Positions 8,887-16,754 of a DNA stretch of 48,376 nt are shown one piece after another; position 1 is the stretch's first letter, and every line of letters starts with the position of its first letter. Source of the stretch: UBA5336 sp039818165 (GTDB taxonomy: Bacteria; Pseudomonadota; Alphaproteobacteria; Caulobacterales; Hyphomonadaceae); the NCBI GenBank assembly GCA_039818165.1, contig JBCBUL010000024.1, positions 1 to 48,376 on the forward strand, read 5' to 3'. The notes beneath the pieces are model-generated. The model was not told the origin of the DNA. It saw nothing but the letters and a program-made list of their open reading frames with translations, and ran no database searches. A program made the position numbers and the translations under genes.

Positions 8887-9495
8887 ATGCCAGCCACCAT
8901 CGACTTCATCTTCGATTTCGCCAGTCCGAATGCCTATCTCGTCCAGAAGCCCCTGGCGGAGATCGCAGCGCGCACGGGCGCTACGGTCAATCTGATCCCC
9001 TGCCTGCTCGGCGGCATTTTCAAATCGACAAACAACCAGGCCCCGATGATGGCGTTCGGCAATGTGAAGGGGAAGCTGGACTATGACCGGATAGAGATGC
9101 AGCGCTTCATCGCAAAGCATGGGCTGACCGCCTTCCGGATGAACCCCAATTTCCCGGTCAACACGGTGATTTTGCAGCGCGGCGCATTGGCGGCTGAGCG
9201 CGAGGGGAAGCTGGACGCCTATGTTGAGGCGGGCCTCAAGGCCATGTGGGAGGATGGGTTGAAGATGGACGATCCGGACGTGTTTGCGAGGGCGATGACC
9301 GATGCGGGCTTCGACGGCGCAGCCCTGCTGGACGCCACCCAGGACCCGGCCATCAAACAGAAGCTGATCGAAAACACCACCGCCGCAGTGGAGCGCGGCG
9401 CCTTTGGCATCCCGACTTTCTATGTCGGCGAGGAAATGTTCTTCGGCAAGGAACGCCTCAGCCAGGTCGAGGAAGAAGTAGCCAAACACGCGTGA
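8887..9495 (+). CDS. DsbA-family kappa-GST/2-hydroxychromene-2-carboxylate isomerase-like protein
   Basis: The 202-residue thioredoxin-fold protein starts MPATIDFIFDFASPNAYL. FDFxSPxxYL is the glutathione-binding signature of kappa-class GST and HCCA isomerase, with the catalytic Ser in SPNAYL. The cis-Pro region reads GAFGIPTFYVGEEMFFGKERL, as in that family. HCCA isomerases act in aromatic-ring degradation, but many homologues have unknown glutathione-dependent roles, and no degradation genes are nearby. The chosen ATG follows AGGGAGG by 11 bases; upstream in-frame ATGs would read into the divergent SDR gene. Confidence 0.85.
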   Translation: MPATIDFIFDFASPNAYLVQKPLAEIAARTGATVNLIPCLLGGIFKSTNNQAPMMAFGNVKGKLDYDRIEMQRFIAKHGLTAFRMNPNFPVNTVILQRGALAAEREGKLDAYVEAGLKAMWEDGLKMDDPDVFARAMTDAGFDGAALLDATQDPAIKQKLIENTTAAVERGAFGIPTFYVGEEMFFGKERLSQVEEEVAKHA

Positions 9496-9541
9496 TCGCC
9501 GTTAGGGTTTCGCAGCGACATTGAGACAGGTGGGCGACGAT

Positions 9542-10828
9542 ATGGACGCAGGAAGTGAGCGCAAGACGCAGGTCTTTATGTCTTATTCGAGGCTGGACAC
9601 ACCGTTCGTGGAAGAACTCAAGATATCACTTGAGACCTATGGCTTCGAGGTGACCTACGACCAAGAGGACATCGCCGCCGGCGAGGCTTGGGAACCGCGT
9701 TTGCGCAACCTGATCAACCAGGCCGAAACAACCGTCTGCATTGTTTCGCGCAACTGGATTGCCTCAACCGAATGCGTCAAGGAGCTAGATATTGCGCTGG
9801 AACGCGGGCGACGTGTCCTCCCGGTGATCACTGAGCCGTTGCAGGCAGACCTGCCCCTTCCTGCCGGGCTTTCAGAGCGCCAATTCATATTTTTTCATGG
9901 CGAGAAATACTCCTACGCCCGTGCCGTTGCAGAGCTCATCAAGGCCCTTCGCGAAGACGTCGACTGGGTGCGCGAACAGACGCGACTGCTCAGCCTTGCG
10001 AGTGACTGGGCGAAAGCGGGCAAGAGCGATGCCATGCGTCTGCGCGGAGAAGCTTTGGAGGCCGCCAAGGCGTGGCAGGCCAGCGATGCGCCAAAGGGCG
10101 TCAAGATCCTGCCGCTCGTGGCCGAATTTATCGGCGCAAGTGAAGATGCCGAGCTGCTGGATCAGCGCAAACGCCTGCGCGGGCGGGTCTGGCAGGTGGG
10201 ACTAGCGGCCTTGGCCATAATTGGTTTGGTCGGTACTGGAGCCGCACTGCTGTGGGGCGATTTGAGGCTTGAAGAGCAGAAGAACACAAACCTGGAGTTC
10301 GCACTGAACGCTCCAGCTTCCGCACAAGACTGCGGCGCTGTTTGCCCCTCCACGGGAAGCGCCACCACTGATCAGACGTCTGTGGATGCTGGCGGTGCTT
10401 CCACGGCCGGAGGAATCGTCAATACACCGCCGCGCCGCCAACCCGTCTCGGACGCGGCGCAGACCGCAGCAGACCAGTTGGTCCGCGATCTCAACTCCGA
10501 TAATCGCGCCACGCGTCTTTCCACCGGCCAGGCAGTGGCCAATGAAGTCCGCGCCGAGGACAACCGCGCCATCCTGCGCGCCTTGATTGCGCAGCTCGAT
10601 GAAAGCCGGCGCAGCGACCTCAGCGCCTCGGGCCTCTTTAACACGCTCTACATGCTGAATCTCTCAGAGGGCTGGGCTAATGCCGGCATTGACGATGAAA
10701 TGCGCACCGTCATGTCAGAGCTCAAAGACTCAGGGCGCCTTGGCAACCAGACGCGCGACTGCGTCGAAAAAATGACTCAGCGCCTGAATGGTGCTGAAGG
10801 CATCTCGCGCACCTGCGGCGGCCGCTAA
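9542..10828 (+). CDS. Membrane-anchored TIR domain protein
   Basis: The 428-residue protein has an N-terminal TIR domain (about 8-135). Its first strand is VFMSYSRLDT; the segment IVSRNWIASTECVKELDIA matches the S-x-x-W...S-x-x-C-x-x-E motif, with Glu81 at the position of the NADase catalytic Glu of bacterial and SARM1 TIRs. Residues 145-182 (WVREQTRLLSLASDWAKAGK onward) resemble the linker seen before the membrane helix in TIR- or caspase-WD40 proteins. One membrane helix spans about 217-238. A low-complexity Ser/Thr/Ala linker (258-300) follows, then a helical, HEAT-like C-terminus (305-425), presumably periplasmic. ATG 9542 is preferred to TTG 9521 because of AGG/TGGG upstream. It could be a stress or defence NADase, but no defence genes adjoin it. 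Its stop overlaps the convergent kinase gene. Confidence 0.85.
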   Translation: MDAGSERKTQVFMSYSRLDTPFVEELKISLETYGFEVTYDQEDIAAGEAWEPRLRNLINQAETTVCIVSRNWIASTECVKELDIALERGRRVLPVITEPLQADLPLPAGLSERQFIFFHGEKYSYARAVAELIKALREDVDWVREQTRLLSLASDWAKAGKSDAMRLRGEALEAAKAWQASDAPKGVKILPLVAEFIGASEDAELLDQRKRLRGRVWQVGLAALAIIGLVGTGAALLWGDLRLEEQKNTNLEFALNAPASAQDCGAVCPSTGSATTDQTSVDAGGASTAGGIVNTPPRRQPVSDAAQTAADQLVRDLNSDNRATRLSTGQAVANEVRAEDNRAILRALIAQLDESRRSDLSASGLFNTLYMLNLSEGWANAGIDDEMRTVMSELKDSGRLGNQTRDCVEKMTQRLNGAEGISRTCGGR

Positions 10829-11820
10829 ACTTCGATCCCGGCCTTTTGGGCAAGCTCAGCGAGGCTCACTTCCGGGCGGGGGCCGTAATGGCTGATGACC
10901 TCGGCGGCGGCGATGTGGCCGAGCTTGCCGCATGTGGCGAGGGGCAGGCCGCGGGCAACGCCGAACAGGAAGCCAGCGGCGTACTGATCGCCCGCCCCGG
11001 TCGTGTCGACGACCTTTTCCACGGGTTCTGCTGGCAGGTGGATCGGATCACCTTCGCCGACCACAACCGACCCGACCTCGCTGCGCGTAACCGCTGCCAC
11101 CGCTGTGTCGGCCTGCAGCTGGGTCAGCGCTGCAGCGAAATCATCGGTCTCGTAAAGCGACAGCAGTTCGGCTTCATTGGCGAACACGATGTCCGCATGG
11201 CCGGAGATCAGGTGGCGGAAACTGTCCCGGTGCCGGTCGACGCAGAAATTGTCCGAAAGCGTGAGCGCCACCTTCCGCCCGGCGGCCTTGGCGACCTCGG
11301 ATGCATGGACAAAGGCGGCCTTCGCGTCGTCGCGGTCAAACAAGTAGCCTTCGAGGTATAGAATGGCGCCGCCGCGGACCATGTCCGCATCCACGTCGGC
11401 TGGGGAGAACATCACCGAGGCGCCGAGGAAGGTGTTCATGCTGCGCGCGCCGTCGGGCGTGACGAAAATAATTGAGCGCGCCGTGGCGGGGCCGTTTTCC
11501 AGCGGCGCCGTGTTGAATTCGGCGCCAATGGCGCGGGTCTCGCGCGCAAACACTTCGCCCAGCCGGTCGCGCGCCACCTTGCCGATATAGCCAGCTTTCC
11601 CGCCGAAGCTGGCCACCCCGGCAATCGTGTTCGCGCCGGAGCCACCGGACAATTCCTCGCCGTCGGCAGCGCCGGTAAGGGTCTCTGCCCGGTCTTCCTC
11701 GATCAAGGTCATGCCGTTCTTGCGAATGTCCCATGTGTTGAGGAAGGCGTCTTCAACGGGCGCAATCACATCAACAATCGCATTGCCGAGGCCAACGACA
11801 TCAAACTGGGGTTCACTCAT
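10825..11820 (-). CDS. PfkB-family carbohydrate/adenosine kinase
   Basis: The protein has 331 residues with the ribokinase fold. N-terminal DVVGLGNAIVDVIAPV and GGSGANTIAGVASFGGKAGYI match PfkB signature 1. DTTGAGDQYAAGFLFG near residues 272-287 is signature 2, carrying the catalytic Asp and anion hole. Sequence flavour is that of the adenosine-kinase-like group common in alphaproteobacteria, so adenosine or a similar nucleoside/sugar is the probable phosphate acceptor. AAAGGACAG before ATG 11820 fixes the start; ATG 11844 would be less well supported. It ends in a CTAA overlap with the convergent TIR gene and diverges from the ATP-grasp gene. Confidence 0.88.
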   Translation of the reverse strand: MSEPQFDVVGLGNAIVDVIAPVEDAFLNTWDIRKNGMTLIEEDRAETLTGAADGEELSGGSGANTIAGVASFGGKAGYIGKVARDRLGEVFARETRAIGAEFNTAPLENGPATARSIIFVTPDGARSMNTFLGASVMFSPADVDADMVRGGAILYLEGYLFDRDDAKAAFVHASEVAKAAGRKVALTLSDNFCVDRHRDSFRHLISGHADIVFANEAELLSLYETDDFAAALTQLQADTAVAAVTRSEVGSVVVGEGDPIHLPAEPVEKVVDTTGAGDQYAAGFLFGVARGLPLATCGKLGHIAAAEVISHYGPRPEVSLAELAQKAGIEV

Positions 11821-11923
11821 GGACTGTCCTTTACGTGTGGCCAATTTAGGCCTTGGGGTGTCGCCTATCGCCGGGCCGCGCTAAGGGCAAGCTTTGCACC
11901 TCAGAAGAGACTCAGCCAGACCC

Positions 11924-12790
11924 ATGCGCATTGCCTATCTCGCCTGCTCCATCACATTGCCCAGCTCCCCGGACAGGCGGAGCGACGCCCATGAGCATGA
12001 CTGGATGATGGACGCCATGCGCCCAGCCTTTGCGGCCAGGGGAATGGAGATTGAAGATGTTGCCTGGGATGACCCGGGCGCAGACTGGTCAGCCTACGCC
12101 GCCATCATCATTGGCACGACCTGGGACTATTGGGACCGCGCCGACGAGTTCCTGGAAACTCTGGCATCGATGGAAGCCGCCACGCGCCTGTTTAATCCAG
12201 TAGAGCTCGTGCGCTGGAACAGCCGGAAGACCTATTTGAGGGACCTTGAGGCCAAGGGAGCGCGTCTCATTCCCACCCTGTGGATCGATGACATGACCGA
12301 AGAGGCCGCAAGGGCCGCTTTCGACCAGCTCGGCAGTGACGACCTCGTCTTCAAGCGCCAGGTCGGGGCGGGCGCGGACGGTCAGCACAGGCTGCGCCGC
12401 GGCGAGGCCATTCCCCACATGCCCCATCCGATGATGGTTCAACCCTTCATGGGCTCCATTCTCGACGAGGGGGAGATCAGTTTTGTGATGATTGGCGGGC
12501 AGCTGTCCCACGCGCTTTTGAAAACCGCCAAGCCGGGCGACTACCGCATTCAATCCCTCTATGGCGGCGCCGAAACAGAGATCACACCGAGCGCAGCCGA
12601 CCTGGCAGCCGCCCAGCAGGTGCTCGCCGCTCTGGAAACGCCGCCGCTCTATGCCCGCGTGGATATGCTCCGCGCCGAAGATGGCGGCTTACTGTTGATG
12701 GAGCTGGAGCTGATCGAGCCCTACCTCTACCCGAAGCAAGGCCCAAATGTGGGCAAGCACTTGGCGGAAGCGCTCAAAGCGAGGCTTTAG
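11924..12790 (+). CDS. ATP-grasp domain protein (RimK/glutathione-synthetase-like ligase)
   Basis: The protein has 288 residues. The N-terminal half has a pre-ATP-grasp fold (IIIGTTWDYWDRADEFL), then NPVELVRWNSRKTYLRDLEAKG and LIPTLWI. The ATP-binding part shows DDLVFKRQVGAGADGQHRL, MMVQPFM, GEISFVMIGGQLSHALLK and YRIQSLYGG. The C-terminal metal site is LYARVDML followed by LLLMELELIEPYLYP. This resembles orphan ATP-grasp ligases related to D-cycloserine synthesis DcsG and RimK. The family joins a carboxylate to an amine or thiol via acyl-phosphate, but the substrates here are unknown. No biosynthetic cluster surrounds it. ATG 11924 is the first start that matches the family N-terminus. Confidence 0.82.
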   Translation: MRIAYLACSITLPSSPDRRSDAHEHDWMMDAMRPAFAARGMEIEDVAWDDPGADWSAYAAIIIGTTWDYWDRADEFLETLASMEAATRLFNPVELVRWNSRKTYLRDLEAKGARLIPTLWIDDMTEEAARAAFDQLGSDDLVFKRQVGAGADGQHRLRRGEAIPHMPHPMMVQPFMGSILDEGEISFVMIGGQLSHALLKTAKPGDYRIQSLYGGAETEITPSAADLAAAQQVLAALETPPLYARVDMLRAEDGGLLLMELELIEPYLYPKQGPNVGKHLAEALKARL

Positions 12791-13611
12791 ACGTCCACAA
12801 TCGCGCCCGATATCCAGTCGGCGCGGACTTTCGCGCGGTCCCTTATCGGGCGATCCTCTGCGCCAGGGTCACACACAAGCAGGCCCCCGCCCGCCGCGAT
12901 ATTGTCAGCGATTGCGGGCCACATCACCGCCGGGTCCTTCGCATTTCTCCACATGCCGGCGATCTTCGGGTCCATGCGGCGCGGCCCGCCAAACCGCTCA
13001 GGCCGGGCCTTGGCGCCATCCCAGATCTCAGAGTTAAAGAGGCCCGGACACAGGATGGTCGATGAAACCCCGTCGCGTGCCATTTCGTGGGAAAGTGCTT
13101 CTGCCATGGCGAACGTGCCGTGTTTGGAGAGCGCATAAAGCGGGAAATCGCCCGCGGGCGGGGTGAGCGCGGCGCTTGAGGCGGTGAACCCCACGTGGCG
13201 CGGGCCGTCCGCGTCTGTCATCAGGGGCACAAAGGCCTGGGCGGTCCAGGCGATGCCGAGGACGTTGACGCTGAAGGCCCACTCGATCTGGTGGGGTTTA
13301 CCCGTCAACACCGGGCTACCGACGCCAACCCCGGCATTCGCCCAGAGGAGCGACAGCGGCGCTCCGCGGGACGACAGGGTTTCTGCGGCCTCAAGACACG
13401 CCGTCCGGTCGCTCACATCAAACGCCAACGGAAAGGCACCATTCCCGATGTCTTTCGCCACAGCTTCTGCCGCATCCGCGCGAATATCCTGGACACACAC
13501 CACCATTCCAGCCCGGGCAAAGCCGCGCGCCAACATGGCGCCGATGCCATCTCCCGCGCCCGTGACCATGGCCAGCCGACCTTCAAATGCGCTCAGACTT
13601 GCCACGGTCAT
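12787..13611 (-). CDS. Short-chain dehydrogenase/reductase (SDR)
   Basis: This is a classical SDR of 274 residues: cofactor motif TGAGDGIG, NAGVG, Ser in TASSAA, and the active-site YALSK. It should be a functional NAD(P)-dependent oxidoreductase, in contrast to the SDR at 8055. ATG 13611 puts the Rossmann strand at the N-terminus and has GGAGAG immediately before it; ATG 13632 is an alternative. The frame is open up to 13872, but that extension has no SDR character and would consume the intergenic region. It converges on the ATP-grasp gene with a TTAG stop overlap. Substrate unknown. Confidence 0.88.
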   Translation of the reverse strand: MTVASLSAFEGRLAMVTGAGDGIGAMLARGFARAGMVVCVQDIRADAAEAVAKDIGNGAFPLAFDVSDRTACLEAAETLSSRGAPLSLLWANAGVGVGSPVLTGKPHQIEWAFSVNVLGIAWTAQAFVPLMTDADGPRHVGFTASSAALTPPAGDFPLYALSKHGTFAMAEALSHEMARDGVSSTILCPGLFNSEIWDGAKARPERFGGPRRMDPKIAGMWRNAKDPAVMWPAIADNIAAGGGLLVCDPGAEDRPIRDRAKVRADWISGAIVDV

Positions 13612-13804
13612 CTCTCCGAAACAGGGGGTCATCAGCATGCATATTCCGCTTGGAGCGGGGAATTGTCCATCGGCGAGACGGGGACCGAGCCCCTCTGTGC
13701 CTTCAAACCCACAACGGAGCCTGGAATGACCGTCCGGCCTGATTACGCGTTGCGCGGAGATGACCAAATGGTTAACCGGAGCCTGGTCTTGAGGTGAAAG
13801 CGGT

Positions 13805-14923
13805 ATGAAATCGTGGATGAAAAAGGTCTTGTTTTTCGTCTCGAGCGTCGGGTTGGCGCCCTGTGCGGTCACTGCTGAAGACTTCTCCCTGATCGATAAC
13901 TCAACCGTACTCGGCCAGAATTACGGCTTTGAAGACCAGTCCGGCACGCCTACAGGCGAGGTCGACCTTGTCGTCGAAACGGGCGTCTTCTTCAAAAACC
14001 TCGAGCTGATCGACCTGGGCGAACTCGATGGAGAAACATTCTTTGGTGCCATCCTCCCAATCCGCGCGCGCTATGCCGCCAGCGACACGGTCTCGGTCGA
14101 GCTCGGCGCCGTTCTGGGTCAGAATTTCGGCGATGATGACAGCATCGATGAGATCGAGCCGCTGATCCGGATCGTCGCAGAACCGTCAGACAATATGTTC
14201 ATCATCGGCGGCACACTGGCCCAGACCCACTGGATTCATGACGCCCTGCTGGACGACACCGCGCGTTACCGGGACCTGACCGAACAAGGGTTCCAGTTCC
14301 GCGTCGACCGCACGGCCTGGAAGCAGGACACGTGGATCAACTGGCGCATTCGCGAAGGCGAAATCGACGCGGAAGAGTTCGAGATCGGCAATGCATCCCA
14401 ATTGCGTTTGCTGGACGATCTGGTGCGACTGGACGCCCAGGTATTGTGGTCCCATGCGGGCGGCCAGATCAGCGAAAGCCGCCGCGTAGACGATAACTTC
14501 GTTGGCCGTGTTGGGGGATCAGTCGGCGTGGCCCAACCCGGCGGGCTCAGCTGGATCGACGATCTTCGCCTCGGCGTCCACGGCCTTGGCTCGTCCTTCT
14601 CGACCAAGGATACCAGCAGCGTGACCAGCGGCGGCTTTGAGGTGAAGGCCCAGGCAGACCTTGCCCCGAACGATGCCACACGCCTGCGCGTCCATGGCAG
14701 CTACTATAGCGGTGATGGCCTGATCGCAGAGCGCGGCGACCCGCTCTATGGTTTCGATGAATACGGCCAGGTGGGTGCCAGCGCGGTCTGGAGCCTTGGA
14801 GAGAGCGTCCAGATCGAAGCAGGCGGTGTTGCACAACAAGCCGGAGACGAACTCAATTGGAGCGCTCTGATCAGCCTATCCTGGGGCGCCACCTTCGACC
14901 TAGGCGGCATCCGGGCGCGCTAG
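13805..14923 (+). CDS. Secreted, probable outer-membrane beta-barrel protein
   Basis: The 372-residue product has a signal peptide (KKVLFFVSSVGLAPCAVTAE). The mature part alternates short amphipathic strands rich in Asp, Gly, Leu and Trp, with turns such as GEID, GDGL and GDEL. It ends with strand-like LISLSWGATFDLGGI. This points to a beta-barrel in the outer membrane, but I do not recognise the family. A GAGGTG ribosome site precedes the ATG. The gene diverges from the SDR over 193 bases, and its stop shares CTAG with the next convergent gene. It may be a porin or surface protein of unknown cargo. Confidence 0.7.
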   Translation: MKSWMKKVLFFVSSVGLAPCAVTAEDFSLIDNSTVLGQNYGFEDQSGTPTGEVDLVVETGVFFKNLELIDLGELDGETFFGAILPIRARYAASDTVSVELGAVLGQNFGDDDSIDEIEPLIRIVAEPSDNMFIIGGTLAQTHWIHDALLDDTARYRDLTEQGFQFRVDRTAWKQDTWINWRIREGEIDAEEFEIGNASQLRLLDDLVRLDAQVLWSHAGGQISESRRVDDNFVGRVGGSVGVAQPGGLSWIDDLRLGVHGLGSSFSTKDTSSVTSGGFEVKAQADLAPNDATRLRVHGSYYSGDGLIAERGDPLYGFDEYGQVGASAVWSLGESVQIEAGGVAQQAGDELNWSALISLSWGATFDLGGIRAR

Positions 14924-15729
14924 ATTTTCAGGCGAAGCCAGTCCTTGTGTTTGCGCGCTTCGAACGCCAAGGCCTCTTGGGGAACAGCTAAGTAACGCGC
15001 GGCCAACTCCCGCAAGGCAGCTTCTCGCACCTCAAGCGACTGCCCGTCCCGCCGGTTCACGCTCCTGGTCTCCGTTTTTCCGAACAAACCGCGCTTTTCC
15101 TTGACGAGGTCAAACCAGGCAGGCGCCATGAACCCCTGGAACGGGACGCTCCGCATCTCTGTGCGAAAGTCATAGCGATAGACGTCATCCCCGCCATAGG
15201 CGAGCGCGACCTTGCCGGACCAATCGATGTCGAAATGCCCGGTCGTTTCACTCGCCTTGAAGTGGAGATTATGGCCCGCAACGGCATCATGGCCGAGAAT
15301 GTAGCAATGGAAGGCCTGGCTATCGAAGTCGATATACTCGGCATCAGGATCTACCGGATCGAGTTCGAAGCGGCGACCCGCAAGCCAATCGAGCGTGAAC
15401 GGCTCAGAATCGCTCCCGAGACGCGGCCCGACATTCGTCTCGATGCGGCACGCATGGTAGTTGCCCCAGACGATGTAGGACTGCCAGCTGCTGCGGTCGA
15501 TCCCCCGATCTATCTCTTCGCTTTCGCCATCATAGGCGGCATCGCGCTCGGCCTCGCCCATCTCTGAATCATAGTCCTGGGATCGGATGCAGAGATGGAG
15601 ATGCAAGCCCGGCAGAGCCCAGGGGTGTCCTTCACCGGAGAGGATCCCCCAAAGCTCCATTTCTTTCAGCGCATGGCCGTCTGGCCATGGATTTCCCGGA
15701 AACCAGATGCGGCCGGAAGGCGCTGGCAC
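14920..15729 (-). CDS. Unknown protein, last gene of the ilv operon
   Basis: This 269-residue protein has no family I recognise. It has no signal peptide and no membrane helix. It is rich in aromatic and acidic residues, with pieces such as GLHLHLCIRSQDYDSEMGEA, WGNYHACRIETNVG and YGGDDVYRYDF, suggesting a cytosolic beta-rich fold. The start is a GTG at 15729, only five bases after the ilvC stop, and the frame reads cleanly from there; ATG 15660 is an internal alternative. Placement implies translation coupled to ilvC, but a link to branched-chain amino acids is only inferred. Its stop overlaps the convergent barrel gene by CTAG. Confidence 0.75.
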   Translation of the reverse strand: MPAPSGRIWFPGNPWPDGHALKEMELWGILSGEGHPWALPGLHLHLCIRSQDYDSEMGEAERDAAYDGESEEIDRGIDRSSWQSYIVWGNYHACRIETNVGPRLGSDSEPFTLDWLAGRRFELDPVDPDAEYIDFDSQAFHCYILGHDAVAGHNLHFKASETTGHFDIDWSGKVALAYGGDDVYRYDFRTEMRSVPFQGFMAPAWFDLVKEKRGLFGKTETRSVNRRDGQSLEVREAALRELAARYLAVPQEALAFEARKHKDWLRLKI

Positions 15730-15734
15730 GGCGC

Positions 15735-16754
15735 TTAGTTCCGCGCCTTGTCAACAAGTTGGTTGGACTTTGCCCAATGCATCTTCGCGCGCAGTTCAGC
15801 GCCGACTTCCTCGACGAGGTGGTCATTCATCTTGCCGCGCATAGCGTGGAAGCCCGGCGCACCGGCCTGGTTTTCGAGCACCCAGTTGCGCGCGAAGGTG
15901 CCGTTCTGGATGTCCTCGAGAACGCCCTTCATGGCGGCGCGGGTCTCATCCGTGACGACGCGAGGACCAGAGACGTACTCGCCATACTCAGCGGTGTTGG
16001 AGATGGAGTAGTTCATGTTCGCGATGCCGCCCTCATAGATGAGGTCGACGATCAGCTTCACTTCGTGCAGGCACTCAAAATACGCCATTTCAGGCGCATA
16101 GCCCGCCTCCACAAGCGTATCGAAACCGGCCTTGATCAACTCGACCACCCCGCCGCAGAGCACGGCCTGCTCGCCGAACAGGTCCGTCTCGGTCTCTTCC
16201 TTGAAGGTTGTCTCGATCACGCCAACCCGGGTGTTGCCGATGGCCTTGGAATAGGAGAGCGCGACGTCTTTCGCGCTGCCCGTGGCATCCTGGTGAATCG
16301 CGACGAGACCCGGCAAACCGAAGCCTTTCTGGTATTGATCCCGCAACGTGTGGCCAGGGCCTTTTGGCGCCGACAAAGACACATCCACATCGGCAGACGG
16401 GCGGATGAGGTTGTAATGAACGTTGAATCCGTGGCCGAACATGATGTGCTGGCCGGCGCGCACATGTGGCTCAATCTCGTTGGCCCAGAGCACGGACTGT
16501 TTCTCATCGGGCACAAGGATCATCACCACGTCTGCCCATTGGGCCGCCTCGGACGGAGACACCAAGTCCAATCCTTCGGCTTCTGCCTTCGGTTTTGACG
16601 CGGAGGTGGGCTGCAAGCCAACCTTGAGCTGTTCAACGCCGCTTTCGCGCAGGTTGAGCACATGGGCATGCCCCTGGGAGCCGTAGCCGATGACAGCGAC
16701 CTTCTTGCCCTGGATCAGGGAGAGGTCTGCATCGTTTTCATAGTAGACGTTCAT
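15735..16754 (-). CDS. ilvC: Ketol-acid reductoisomerase
   Basis: This is the short class I enzyme at 339 residues. It converts acetolactate or acetohydroxybutyrate to the dihydroxy acid, second step of valine, leucine and isoleucine synthesis, using NADPH and Mg. Rossmann motif GYGSQGHAHVLNLRESG is at 24-40. The metal-binding core appears as ETTFKEETETDLFGEQAVLCGG and EMAYFECLHEVKLIVDLIYEGG, carrying the conserved Asp/Glu ligands. The start ATG overlaps the upstream glycosyltransferase stop as ATGA, and the next gene starts five bases downstream. Expression probably depends on the ilvB leader attenuator. Confidence 0.98.
   Translation of the reverse strand: MNVYYENDADLSLIQGKKVAVIGYGSQGHAHVLNLRESGVEQLKVGLQPTSASKPKAEAEGLDLVSPSEAAQWADVVMILVPDEKQSVLWANEIEPHVRAGQHIMFGHGFNVHYNLIRPSADVDVSLSAPKGPGHTLRDQYQKGFGLPGLVAIHQDATGSAKDVALSYSKAIGNTRVGVIETTFKEETETDLFGEQAVLCGGVVELIKAGFDTLVEAGYAPEMAYFECLHEVKLIVDLIYEGGIANMNYSISNTAEYGEYVSGPRVVTDETRAAMKGVLEDIQNGTFARNWVLENQAGAPGFHAMRGKMNDHLVEEVGAELRAKMHWAKSNQLVDKARN

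Noticed and set aside
8710..9489. 259-codon minus-strand frame opposite the isomerase
   Set aside because: It overlaps two well-supported genes and has no recognisable motif except read-through of the SDR region in another frame.
8055..15729. Defence island around the TIR gene
   Set aside because: Neighbours are ordinary metabolic enzymes and barrel proteins; no nuclease, cyclase, helicase, integrase or transposase is present and no att-like repeats were noticed.
15687..16598. 303-codon plus-strand frame over ilvC
   Set aside because: Antisense shadow of a highly conserved enzyme in GC-rich DNA.
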